From: Sternotherus odoratus
Taxonomy: Eukaryota > Chordata > Testudines > Kinosternidae
DNA: 64,000 bases
Assembly: GCA_032164245.1 (NCBI GenBank)
Contig: JAVMKO010000002.1
Location: 91,277,340-91,341,339, forward strand
Direction of reading: 5' to 3'
Position 1 is the first letter of the stretch, and each line of letters begins with the position of its first letter. Below are positions 35,724 to 46,928 of the stretch, in pieces. The notes beneath the pieces were generated by a model, which had not been told where the DNA came from, did no database searches, and saw only the letters and a list, made by a program, of their open reading frames with translations. Made by a program: the position numbers and the translations under genes.

Positions 35724-36324
35724 GGCTAACAAATGATCTGTGCACCATGTAAATTCCATCTAAGCCTTATTTTGAACCCTAAAAGGGTTCAGCCCTTGTG
35801 GCACATGGGTGAATTTAATCCCCAACATAGTTGCTGTGTGTAGCAGGAGCCTGACCAGGAGGTTCCTTCTCTCTCAAAGTTCAGAAGACAGCAAAGGACC
35901 GCTCTTTTTTATGCATATGAAAGTTGCATGCAGACTGAGTCGAACAGAACATCTTCACCCTTAAAGGAAAAAAAGTGGAATCCCTGCCCACCTCTTACAG
36001 TAAGTGGCTCCAACTCCAAACAAATCCCCAGAAAAAGGTGAAATCTCATTTTAAAAGGGGTTTACATTTCAATTCGCTGTAGGTGTTATTTTGTTTCTCT
36101 CACAATCATACGATTCAAACATGTCAAAATGAATTATGCTTTTGGAGGCTTCTCATTTTCTATTTGTGTTCTCTCTTTATTCCAATTTGAGTCATTTGTG
36201 CCTGTGTGTTCTCTAGCAAAAAAACAGAGGTGTTCAGAATGAGCATGCAGTATCACTCTAGGAATGAAGAAAAATATTAAAGCTAATCAGAAAATGTCAA
36301 TGAAGTTAATTTCTTATTTTGATC
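35724..36324. other. Unique sequence
   Basis: No gene or repeat is recognised. Confidence 0.3.
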
Positions 36325-37519
36325 ATTGCCTTCTATGATGAGATAACTGGCTCTGTGGATATAGGGAAAGTGGTGGACGTGATGGATCTTTACCTTAGCA
36401 AAGCTTTTGATACAGTCTCCCACAGTATTCTTGCCAGCAAATTAAAAAAAAGTATGGATTGGATGAATGGACTATAAGGTGGATAGAAAGTTGGCTAGAT
36501 AATCTTCTCAACAGGTAGTGATCAACGACTCAATGTCTAGTTGGCAACCGGTATCAAGCGGAGTGCCCCATGGGTCGATTTTGTTCAACATCTTTATTAA
36601 GGATCTAGGTGAAGGGATGGATTGCACTCTCAGCAACTTCGCAGATGACACTAAGCTTGGAGGAGGGAGAAGTAGATACACTGGAGGGTAGGAATAGGGT
36701 CCAGAGTGACCTAGACAAATTGGAGGATTGGGCCAAAAGAAATCTGATGAGGTTCAACAAGGACAAGTCACGAGTCCTGCACTTAGGAAGGAAGAATCCC
36801 CTGCACCGCTACAGGCTAGGGACTAACTGGCTAAGCAGCCGTTCTGCAGAAAAGAACCTAGAGATTACAATGGATGAGAAGCTGTATATGAGTCAGCAGT
36901 GTACCCTCGTTGCCAAGAAGGCTAATGGCAAATTGGGCTGCATTAGTAGGAGCATTGCCAGCAGACCGAGGAAAGTGATTGTTCCCCTCTATTCGGCACT
37001 GGTGAGCCACATCTGAAGTACTGGAGTGCATCCAGTTTTGAGCCCCCACTACAGAAAGGATGTGGACAAATTGGAGAGAGTCCAGCAGAAGGCAAGAAAA
37101 ATGATCAGGAGGCAGGGGCACATGACTCACGAGGAGAGGATTAGGGAACTGGGCTTGTTTAGTCTGCAGAAGAGAAGAGTGAGGGGGATTTGATAGCAGC
37201 CTTCAACCACCTGAAGGGAGGTTCCAAAGAGGATGGAACTAGGCTGTTCTCAGTGGTGGCAGATGACAGAACAAGGAGTAATGGCCTCAAGTTGCAGTGG
37301 GGGAGGTCTAGACTGGATATTAGGAAACACTGTTTCACTAGGAGGGTGGTGAAGCACTGGAATGGGTTACCTAGGGAGGTGGTAGAATCTCCATCCTTAG
37401 AGGTTTTTAAGGCCGGCTTGACAAAGCCCTGGCTGAGATGATTTAGTTGGTGTTGGTCCTGCTTTGAGCAGGGGTTGAACTAGGTGACCTCTTCCAAACC
37501 AAGTCTTCTATGATTCATC
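36325..37519 (+). mobile_element. CR1 LINE, 5'-truncated, second copy
   Basis: This retains the second half of CR1 ORF2 plus the 3' tail. FADDTKLGG, the RT catalytic box, is at 36638-36664. Downstream DLDKLEDWAKRN, MSQQCTLVAKKANG and VIVPLYSALVSH follow the conserved CR1 order, and [20 protein letters not shown] follows from about 37268. The tail reads GAACTAGGTGACCTCTTCC ... TCTATGATTC. The subfamily differs from the 16.7-19.1 kb copy. The left boundary is approximate. Confidence 0.9.
36609..37441 (+). pseudogene. CR1 ORF2 remnant after the RT palm
   Basis: Two open segments, 36609-37016 and 37190-37441, carry the region after the RT palm of CR1 ORF2 (thumb and C-terminal part). The FADDTKLGG box just upstream (36638) is in a different frame from the first segment. 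The first ends at a stop after ALVSHI, and the second resumes in another frame. This is dead sequence with no functional product. Confidence 0.85.
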
Positions 37520-40500
37520 TTTACTATGTTTTAGTAAGTTATTAGACTTAATGTAGAGTTGGCTCCAAAGTCCATTGAAATCAGTCAAAAGTCTCCCTCT
37601 GATCTCCAAGGGCTTTGGACCAAATCCCTAATGAATGCATGAGAACAATGATTCTCATTTCCTTCCTCCTTATAGGCACACCTTGAAACAGTTTGCCTTT
37701 TCTCCTCCCTCATAACCTAATTCAACAACAAAGAAAACGACTGAAACCTATGAATGCAGAAGTGGATTTTTCAGTGTGCATGTGCCATAGGTCCTTCTTG
37801 TACTTGACCTTGGCCTTTTGGGTATCTGTCAGATTTTTAATTGCTAATAAGCTCCACCAATCATCTTACAGTCACCATTCTTCTTCCCCACAAAAGCCAA
37901 CCTCCATGCCCTTTGGACTACAACATCACCCTGTAAGCATAAGGAGGGATTGCTGTTGAATAACATGAAGTAGGAATTATTAGTGCCATTAATATCTACA
38001 GTTTATTTATAGCTTTATAAAAAGGCATAAAATTGTGCACCTAACTAGTTGTTCAAATACCTATACTCTTCTCCTCCCACAAATAACCGAAACTGTTTCA
38101 TTTTACATTGTGCTCAGCTGGGTATTTCCCGACTAACTTTCCCCTGCTCCTCCCTTCCCAATGACCGAAACTTATGTAGAAAAGAAGCCGTTCCTGATTT
38201 TCTTCTGGAGGCTAGATCAATGCCAACCTGCTGTACCTGCCACGGTTTCATTCTCTCTCTCGTGTGATGCTGCATGCGTGAAAAGCATGTACAGCTCAAG
38301 CATTAGCACTGGATAGCCATCTCAGATGCATCACACCTGACAATTTACCACCTATGACAGCATCAGACCAAGACTTAGAAGGCAAATAGAAAGATTGATG
38401 CGTCAGGGAAATTCTGATTAATCATCATTGGTCCTATTTCTACTAGTAAACAAGAAGGAGTAAGTTGTTTAAATTTGTCTGTTTGTTGAAACACACGTAT
38501 AATTAAAATCTGGTGCAATACATAATTTACCAGGACCAACCAAAAAAAACCAACAGTAAAATTGCTTTGGCTGTGTTTCATAAAGTTCAAGATTGTACTT
38601 AAACCCTGACCATGACCTCACAAAAAGAAATATCATAGCTAACTCTCCCTTTGTTATCCTTTTCTTCAAAGATGACTTCACGAAATACCTAGCCTCAAAC
38701 AAAGCCAAAGAGACAGGGGATAGCTCTGTTTTACACCAATGTGAAGAATTTTACAGTTTGACAAAAGGTTGCAGTTCAAGTATAGTCATCAGGGACTCAG
38801 TCCTCCATGCATAATGATACAAGTGAAATTTGTTTTTCTGACTCAGTAGACATGATCATGTCATAATCCCTACCCAGGAATTTGGAAGTGAAGCATAGGG
38901 CACTCTTTTCTTAACTCAACCCATGCAGTGGAAAGGAAGGGTGCTACCTACACACAAGATGGAGCAACATCATTCATTGATAGTGAATGAGCAAGAGAAC
39001 AGTTTTAGTAGATAAACTTCCCCCACTGCTTAGAATGAATGCTAGGATGAAAAAAGGTGTTTATTATAACAGCAAGGCATGACTAATCATAATATTCCTC
39101 TACTTACTTTCAGGCATAACAAATGAAAAAACAAAAGTTCATGCTCCATGATTAAAATAGTTAAGGTGCCATTTTCTATACTCAAGGAAAAATGGATCTT
39201 GATTCACTAACAGAAGTTATTTACTGAATTGATGCTGATATTCTCCCAAGTACAGTTCAGTGTATCTGGCAACTCAAGATCTTTACTTTAAAGAATGACA
39301 AATAATATCTTATATGTCTACATTTCAGAAAGGTTGAGGGGGTTTTGACCAACCAAACTTAAATTTTGGAAAGAGCTTTTGTTTGTTATTTGTTTTGGTT
39401 GGAGTTTTTGTTTTGTTGTTTTGGTTTTTAAGAGCACTTTCTCTCAAAATAAGGCTTGCGGTAACAGAAACACAGGGTCCCCTGAGGAAACCCTGACTGC
39501 CTCTGAAGTCTACTTTTATCTTCCTTAAAAGAAAAAGAACAACCCAGTCACTCAGTCAGGTTTGATTAAATAATATTTTAGCAACACCCCCACTAATACA
39601 CAAGTTAAAAAATAACAACTATTGCAAAACTTAGAGGGAGAAATTTAAAAAACATGGTAACAAGTCCAGTCTCTACTTCCTATGTGTCTGATACTGATAC
39701 CGTACATCTGTTGAATAATATAAGAGATTACTCACTCTGGATAACATTTGCAAGTAAAGACTGAAGAAAAGGGCTGGCAGTGTTCCTGAAATATTCTCAA
39801 AAACTGTGTGGCCTGTGTCATTTGGAAAAATTACATGAAATGGGGCTGAATGTTATTGCACATGTACTGAATTTGGCTGAAGAGGCATCTATTTGTGTGG
39901 GAGTTGTGATTCCTCACTCCCCTCCCAATCCCCCTGCTACTATTTAATAGCATGCTAGAAACAATAGGCCCACAAAACTTATAAATTTAGTTGTGCAACC
40001 AAATGTCATATGAGAGATGGCATAATTAAAATACAACTGAAAGAAAATCTATCACAGATCTGTCTGAATGCCTAGATTTGTGGAAGTCCTTTGTGTGGAT
40101 GAAAAGCCTCCATTAAGACCTCAGATGGAACCATAAACCACGAGACTGGAGACATTTCTGGTTTAGTTCCTTCATTATTTTTTTTAAATATCTAGGTTGA
40201 AATTATTATTTTAAATACAGCCATCTAGGCAAGTTGCTTTTCCAAGCTGAAAGCCAAGGAAACAAGCCAAGGAAAATGTAAATTCCTGGCGATTCTATGC
40301 TTATTGGGTGGTAGTTAAATATTTAGATGTTGCTTTCCTTCCATCCTAGCCATGGCTACTTTTTTCCATATTTCAGTTTCCCTCCTTTTCCCCCTCCCCC
40401 GGACAGGGTGATTTATGAAAAACAACAGCTAGCTAGCAGAAGCAGCATGAACTCCAGGTGTTAGGAAAAAAACCCTGCATAATTAATTCTCTGCGTTATT

Positions 40501-40601
40501 CTATCACATCCCCCAAAAAGATTATGGTTGAAGATTCAAAAATCTGTTATAGTCCAGCCTATTTATTCCTTCATTTTGGAAGAGAAGCATGTCATGTAAA
40601 A
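37520..40601. other. Unique AT-rich sequence
   Basis: No gene is supported. Around 37560-37640 the phrases TCCATTGAAATCAGTC and AAGGGCTTTGGACCAAATCC resemble an ancient amniote repeat. A T/G-rich patch (TTTTGTTTTGTTGTTTTGG) lies near 39400-39430. Confidence 0.3.
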
Positions 40602-40650
40602 TTATCTATCTATCTATATATCTATATATAGATATAGATATATATACACA
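40602..40650. repeat. TATC/TATA microsatellite
   Basis: (TATC)n grading into (TA)n, immediately left of the Helitron-like array. The sequence between copies 1 and 2 of the array is also TAGATATA-like, so this could be the insertion target or an end-generated expansion. Confidence 0.85.
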
Positions 40651-40652
40651 CA

Positions 40653-41474
40653 CTAGCGAAAATACCCGGCTTTGCTCGGGTCAGTCGGAGGTGGGGAGGG
40701 GGCAGAGAGCTGACCGTTAGAGGGGGGAGGGGGCAGAGAGCAAACCTGACACCCCCACCTCCCCCCCCAAACAAACCCAACACCCCCACCTTACCCCCTC
40801 ACCAAACCCAACACCCACTGACCAACCCCAACACCCACCCCTCACCCACCCCGACACCTTCCCACCCACCCCCAGACCAAACCCAACACCCCCGGCTCAC
40901 TTACCCCCCGAACCAAACCTGACACCCCCACCTCACCCCCCCGACCAAACCCGACACCCCCCACCTCACTTACCCTCCGACCAAACCCAACTCGGGTCCG
41001 TCAGAGAGGGGAGGGGGCAGAGAGCTGAGGGATTCCGGGGTTCCGTTGGAGGGGGAAGGGGCCAGAGAGCTGAGGGATTCCGGGGTTCTGTCAGAGGGGG
41101 GAGGGGGCACAGAGCTGAGGGATTCTGGGGTTCCGTTGAAGGGGGGAGGGGGCACAGAGCTGAGGGATTCCGGGGTTCCATTGGAGGGGGGAGGGGCAGA
41201 GAGCTGAGCGAGTGCGGTGTCTGTTGGAGGGGGTATTATGACATCATAACAACATAGCTTCCCAGCTGATGTGATTGGCCTTTAAAGAATTTCACCCCTG
41301 GGGGGCGTCAGAGGTGAGATTTGAAAAATTTTCGACTCTTACGGTCATTAGGACCCCAAGACCTCTAACTGTACCAAATTTCAAGTCTCTAGCTCAAACG
41401 GTGTGGAAGGAGTAAGAGTACACCCATACATACATACATACACGCATACACCATTTGACTTTTATATATATAGA
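40653..41474 (-). mobile_element. Helitron-like non-autonomous unit 1 of 3
   Basis: Read on the minus strand it starts TCTATATATATAAAAGTC, preceded by A, and ends GGGTATTTTCGCTAG, followed by T. Seven bases before the terminal CTAG is a hairpin (ACCCG pairing CGGGT, with an inner GC/GC pair). The TC start, a hairpin close to a CTRR end, insertion between A and T and the lack of terminal inverted repeats are Helitron hallmarks. The interior is a C-rich tandem repeat of ACCAAACCCAACACCCCC phrases, with no Rep/helicase frame. Confidence 0.7.
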
Positions 41475-41488
41475 TATAGATATATATA

Positions 41489-42472
41489 CTAGCAAAAATA
41501 CCCGGCGTTGCTCGACTCCGTCGGAGGTGGGGAGGGGGCAGAGAGCTGAGCGAGTGCGGGGTCTGTTGGAGGGGGGGGAGGGGGCAGAGAGCAAACCTGA
41601 CACCCCCACCTCACTTACCCCTCGACCAACCCCGACTCACATTTTCACCTGTCCACCCAAACCCAACACCCCCACGTCACCCCCCTACCATCCCCAACAC
41701 CCCCTGACCAACACCCACACCTCACCCCCCGTAGACCAAACCTAACACACCCACCTCACTTCCCCCCCAACCAAACCCGACACCCCTACCTGCCACCACA
41801 AACAAACCCGACACCCACACCTCACTTACTCCTCGACCAACCCCGACCCCCCTCCTCACCCCCCCAAACAAACCCAACACCCCCATCTTACCCCCCCCCA
41901 CCAAACCCAACACCCCCTGACCAACCCCAACACCCACACCTCACCCCTCACCCACCCCGACACCTTCCCACCCCCCCAGACCAAACCCAACACCCCCGGC
42001 TCACTTACCCCCCGACCAAACCCAACACCACACCTCACCCCCTGACCAAACCCGACATCCCTACCTCACTTACCCTCCGACCAAACCCAACTCGGGTCCG
42101 TCAAAGGTGGGGAGGGGGCAGAGAGCTGAGCGAGTGTGGGATCCGTTGGAGGGGGGAGGGGGCAGGGAGCTGAGCGAGTGTGGGGTCCGTTGGAGGGGGG
42201 AGGGGGCAGAGAGCTGAGCAAGTGCGGGGTCCGTTGGAGGGGGTATTATGACATCATAACTATGTCACAGAGAACAGCAGCTGCCCAGCTGATGTGATTG
42301 GCCTTTAAATGATTTCACCCCTGGGGGGGGCGTCAGAGGTGAGATTTGAAAAAGACCTATAACTGTACCAAATTTCAAGTCTCTAGCTCAAACGGTGTGG
42401 AAGGAGTAAGCGCACAGACATACACGCATACATACACGCACGCATACACAATTTGACTTTTATATATATAGA
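41489..42472 (-). mobile_element. Helitron-like non-autonomous unit 2 of 3
   Basis: Same layout as unit 1, 984 bp: minus-strand start TCTATATATATAAAAGTC and end CTAG at 41489-41492, 14 bp after unit 1. The 3' hairpin stem is damaged here (GCTCGACTCC replaces GCTCGGGTC). The subterminal part shared by all units includes GATGTGATTGGCCTTTAAA and CAAATTTCAAGTCTCTAGC on the plus strand. The length difference from unit 1 comes mainly from the C-rich tandem interior. Confidence 0.7.
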
Positions 42473-42474
42473 TA

Positions 42475-43492
42475 CTAGCGAAAATACCCGGCGTTGCTCG
42501 GGTCAGTCGGAGGTGGGGAGGGGGCAGAGAGCTGAGCGAGTGCGGCGTCCGTTGGAGGGGGCAGAGAGCAAACCTGACACCCCCACCTCACCCCCCCGAC
42601 CAAACCCGACACCCCCACCTCACTTACCCCTCGACCAACCCCGACTCACATTTTCACCCCCCCACCCAAACCCAACACCCCCACGTCATCCCCCTACCAA
42701 CACCAACACCCCCTGACCAACACCCACACCTCACCCCCCGTAGACCAAACCTGACACACCCACCTCACTTCCCCCCCCAACCAAACCCGACACCTTTACC
42801 TACCACCACAAACAAACCCGACACCCACACCTCACTTACCCCTCGATCAACCCCAACCCCCCTCCTCACTCCCCCAACCAAAACCAACCCCCCCACCTTA
42901 CCCCCCCCACCAAACCCAACACCCCCTGACCAACTCCAACCCCCACACCTCACCCACCCAGACACCTTCCCACCCCCCCCAGACCAAACCCAACACCCCC
43001 ACCTCACCCCCCGACCAAACCCGACACCCCCACCTCACCCCCCGACCAAACCCGACACCCCCACCTCACCCCCCGACCAAACCCAAACACCCCTACCTCA
43101 CTTACCCTCCGACCAAACCCAACTCGGGTCAGTCGGAGGTGGGGAGGGGGCAGAGAGCTGAGGGATTCCGGGGTCCGTTGGAGGGGGGAGGGGGCAGAGA
43201 GCTGAGCGAGTGCGGTGTCTGTTGGAGGGGTATTATGACATCATAACTATGTCACAGAGAACAGCAGCTGCCCAGCTGATGTGATTGGCCTTTAAATAAT
43301 TTCACCCCTGGCGGGTGTCAGAGGTGAGATTTGAAAAATTTTCGACTCTTACCCTGATTAGGACCCCAAGACCTCTAACTGTTCCAAATTTCAAGTCTCT
43401 AGCTCAAACGGTGTGGAAGGAGTAAGCATTCATACATACACGCATACGTACACGCATGCACGCATACACCATTTGACTATATATTATATAGA
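42475..43492 (-). mobile_element. Helitron-like non-autonomous unit 3 of 3
   Basis: Same layout, 1018 bp: CTAG at 42475-42478, only 2 bp after unit 2, with an intact terminal hairpin. The minus-strand start reads TCTATATAATATATAGTC, slightly altered from the other units. The C-rich interior has several tandem CCGACCAAACCCGACACC repeats near 43000-43090. Confidence 0.7.
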
Positions 43493-43725
43493 TATAGATA
43501 TAGAGATATAATTAAAAAAGGACAGAACGTTCAAGCATGGATTTCTCTCTGGCAGCTAAATCATAGCAACCAATGGTTTGAGATCAACAGGGTTTGGGGT
43601 TTTTGTTTTGTTTTTTAAGCGAAGGTCTAGCAATATGGACAACTTTTGTTCTCAAAGATTCACGGGAAAATATAAGTATCACAGGCTTCCAAAGCTATGC
43701 CTGGCCAACTCTGTTGGAACCCAAT

Positions 43726-43745
43726 TTTTATATATATATATATAT
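43726..43745. repeat. (TA)n tract
   Basis: A short (TA)n run bordering the perfect palindrome to its right. Confidence 0.8.
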
Positions 43746-43862
43746 TATCTAAAATTCATTTGTACTTACACATTATAGTTCTTGGAAGAAATATATATAT
43801 ATATATATATATATATTTCTTCCAAGAACTATAATGTGTAAGTACAAATGAATTTTAGATAA
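43745..43862. repeat. Perfect 118-bp AT-rich palindrome
   Basis: The left arm starts TTATCTAAAATTCATTTG and ends in (AT)n. The right arm is its exact inverse, ending CAAATGAATTTTAGATAA. By eye the two 59-bp arms pair without mismatch and without spacer, centred in an AT run at 43803/43804. The whole can form a cruciform. It has no transposon-type ends. Confidence 0.9.
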
Positions 43863-44577
43863 CATACTGGTCCTGTTCCGTATCATGGGTATTTTGATTT
43901 TAATTATACAACTGTAGAACTTGACAATGCATCCTGACTGTGACTAGGCAGCCCTTGAATTCAGGATGTTATTTTGTAGCAAAGCCTTGGAAAGACTTCT
44001 TGTATTGCAGCTGAAGGTTAATACATAACTGAAGGCTAATATTGCTGGAACATGTTTATTTTTCTACATAACTGTGTAATTACAGCAAGTTTCTCCAAAA
44101 CAGGTATTATGGAATGGCTTGCCTACAATTTAGAAAAGTAATCAGCAAGTGGGCTCTCTACCGGAAACATGAAAATACTTTAAGATTCACTGCCAAAAAT
44201 TGACTGCAACTTGGTATTTTCATCTCACTGTGAATCTGAGTACAGCCAAATGTGGAAGAAATGAATAAAGTAGAACTTGAATAAATGTTAGGATGTCTGC
44301 AAATAACTTGGCACTATAGTAAATTGATGAAAAGAGAATTGCAAAAAAGAAGAGTCTCCTGGAATATCTGAATTGTTAGCTAAATCTGTGCTTGGAGAAG
44401 TAAGAAAGGTGGAGAAACTTCTTGTAAAGTTGCAGCATGAAAATGAGTAAGAGAACAAAGCACAAAAGGCCTGGGGAATAATGAAGCAAGCATTCAAGGT
44501 AAAGCAGTCCAATTAGATTCGCAATGTTTCCTTTCCTTCCTGCTTTCTTTATATTATATATATACACCCACACAAAT
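43863..44577. other. AT-rich sequence between two hairpins
   Basis: No gene is recognised. Confidence 0.3.
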
Positions 44578-44697
44578 AGAAATTGTGGACAGGTTAGGAA
44601 AGAAACAAAATGGAATAAATGAAACTATATACATAGAAACAAAACATATAGTTTCCTTTATTCCATTTTGTTTCTCTCCTAACTTGTCCACAATTTC
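44578..44697. repeat. Long hairpin with about 52-bp arms
   Basis: The left arm AGAAATTGTGGACAGGTTAG ... TGAAACTATA and the right arm TATAGTTTCCTTTATTCC ... TTGTCCACAATTTCT are inverted copies with about three mismatches and a centre of about 16 bp. There are no transposon termini or target duplication. Confidence 0.85.
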
Positions 44698-44817
44698 TAA
44701 TGCAGTATACTTGCAAGAAACCTCTCTTTTATTATGATGATGACGATGTTTAAATCTGGTACTGCTGGAGAAAAAAGTCTAAGTCTAAAAACCCTTCTCC
44801 TAAACGATATAAATGAT

Positions 44818-44962
44818 AAAATAAGAATGGCCATACTGGGTCATACCAAAATGTCTTAGGACATAAGAACCATGCCTGGCCTAAATCCATTAATAGATAG
44901 TTTTTAAAAATTAATAAATGGGACAGGATTGAGTGACAGGACAGAAGGCCGTTCCCCAGTGT
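44818..44962 (+). mobile_element. Degenerate interspersed repeat fragment
   Basis: AAGAATGGCCATACTGGGTC opens a repeat that I recall as very common in turtle and bird genomes, probably LINE-derived. The body here is badly diverged. Class uncertain. Confidence 0.4.
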
Positions 44963-45594
44963 TGATCATGGAATGAGCTTACATAAAAATTCAGAGAAGC
45001 TGTACAACGGTGTTCTTATCACAGGGATTTGTGATTCAAAGAAGAGGCAAATTGGTTTGCAGTACAGAGTTAAAAAAAATACTCACTTTCATCTGGCTTC
45101 ATTTTTGAAAGTTCTTAGTTATTTAGTCTACAGCCTTCTCTTGAAGGGTGATCAAGATGGAGAGAAGCTGCTGGCTGCAGCTTTCAAAGAATGAAGAACA
45201 TCAACAAACAGAATTTTTCTCCTTTTTTATTCCTAACATTTTCAAATAGAAAGGAATTCTGATTCAATTATTTCAGTGCTGAATCCAAATGCAAATACTT
45301 TAAAGCAGGAAAAAGAAATAAATTGATATCCTATAAATATTCTGCAAATAGAACTTGTTTTCTAAGATATTGAAGGAAACTTCCCCTTAGGAAGCTGGAA
45401 AAATAAGGGAGCCGTTTCCATTGGCATATTTACAATTATGAATCAGTGTACATAATGTGGGATTCATTAAGTAACTTCAATTGTTGAAAAATATTATACA
45501 TTATTTTTATGACATTAATTCACATCCTGGCCTTTTCCTTCTATCTATCTAGATCTCTTAAATATCTGCATCTCCCAATAATTGTAAAATTCAC
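44963..45594. other. AT-rich unique sequence
   Basis: No gene is supported. A short (CTAT)3 lies at 45540-45552. Confidence 0.3.
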
Positions 45595-45745
45595 ACCACT
45601 CCTGTTAGGGAAGTACTATTAACCCCATTGACAGATATAGAACAGAATCACAGAGAGACTAAAAGGCATTCCCAGGGTCACACAGGAAATCTGTATTTGA
45701 GCAGGGATTTGAACTTCGATCTCCCAAGTTAGCTTCCCCTCTTTC
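45595..45745 (-). mobile_element. MIR-like SINE relic
   Basis: The plus strand reads CCCATTGACAGATATAGAAC, CACAGAGAGACTAAAAGGC, CCCAGGGTCACACAGGAAAT, GCAGGGATTTGAACTTCGAT in order. That is the reverse complement of MIR from its core back to the B-box (GTTCGAATC-like), the internal RNA polymerase III promoter region. It is the best-preserved MIR in the window. Confidence 0.85.
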
Positions 45746-46928
45746 CCACTCTTGACCACTTTTTTCTTCCCTTTAATTCAACTGAAGACAGTCACACTTG
45801 TGTGTGTTAGAAAGCAAAGCCCAATACTGGAATAAGTCCAATGAATGACTAGCTTTTTCCTGCTTAGCGTTGGTCACCAGGAGCCAAACCTTGTGAGGCA
45901 CTAGGTGCCCAGAATCTCACAAGGCCAGTCCCTCTCTCACACGGCAGTGCACGGATACAGGAAACTCAAGGATTGCTCTGTGCGTACACATGGACATGAA
46001 TGTGAGAGAAGCTGCTCTCCAGCCAGCTTATCTTTAATGTTTTCATTCACAAAGGATACCAGACTTGCATATAAGACAGCAGAGTGAATACGTTCCTTGC
46101 TGCTGGCTGGCCTAATTAGAATTTCTCTATTAAATTTTACATGATTCCCAAGCTTGCTGGCCAAAGCCCGGTTGAAGTGGAAAATGTGGATTTATTTTCC
46201 TTTTAAAGCAAAACCAAAAAAATCATCATTGTCTTTATTTATACTCCTCTGATATTCTTCATATGGTGAGAGAAGAAAATTGGCAAGCAGAGTAACTCTT
46301 CCCAATCCTACACAGAACTGCACAAATTGACAACCACTGTGTCTTGTCTCACAATTTATTTTTACCTTTACTGTGAGGAACAATCTAGCTATGATCTAGA
46401 AAGGTGGAATAATTTTTTGAGATTTTTTGTTGTTAATTTTTTATTTTTAAGTCCTAACTACTGTAAAGAAAATTGTCTGAATTCTTCTCAGACTTTGAGC
46501 AGGCAGCATCCGACCTGCTGTACAGACCATGAGACTGCTGAAAATTGTAGAAAAAAGAAAGTCTCAGAGTCTCAAAAGAAGGCAGGGGAAAGGATGACTC
46601 AAACTATACTTAAGCACTTCACTAAGCATGACTTCAGTCAAAGATAAATTGAGATATTGTGTATTCTTAGTTCATAAGTGGGTGGTCATGTTATGCCATA
46701 TATAGCTGTTTACCACAAAGTGTTATATCACACATATAGGACTGTACTCATGTTCAGAGTATAATTGTGGAATTTCATGCTTCCAGCCTGCAAGCCCACA
46801 AGTAGTTCTTATTAGTAATAATTCTGAGGGTAGAAATGTTGCCTCCCCTCCTGCTTCCAGAATATAATACATCTTTCTTGGTTAATCATATTAAGTGCTA
46901 ACTAAAGGGGTTCCATTGCTCAGATTCA
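45746..46928. other. Unique sequence
   Basis: No gene is supported; frame 46327-46647 (106 codons) has no recognisable domain. The stretch around 46090-46200 is complex with TAATTAG-type cores and could be conserved. Confidence 0.3.

Noticed and set aside
40653..43492. CRISPR-like or satellite reading of the repeated C-rich units
   Set aside because: Units are about 0.8-1 kb with TC start and hairpin-CTAG ends, not short direct repeats with unique spacers. A plain satellite remains possible but does not explain the A|T junctions.
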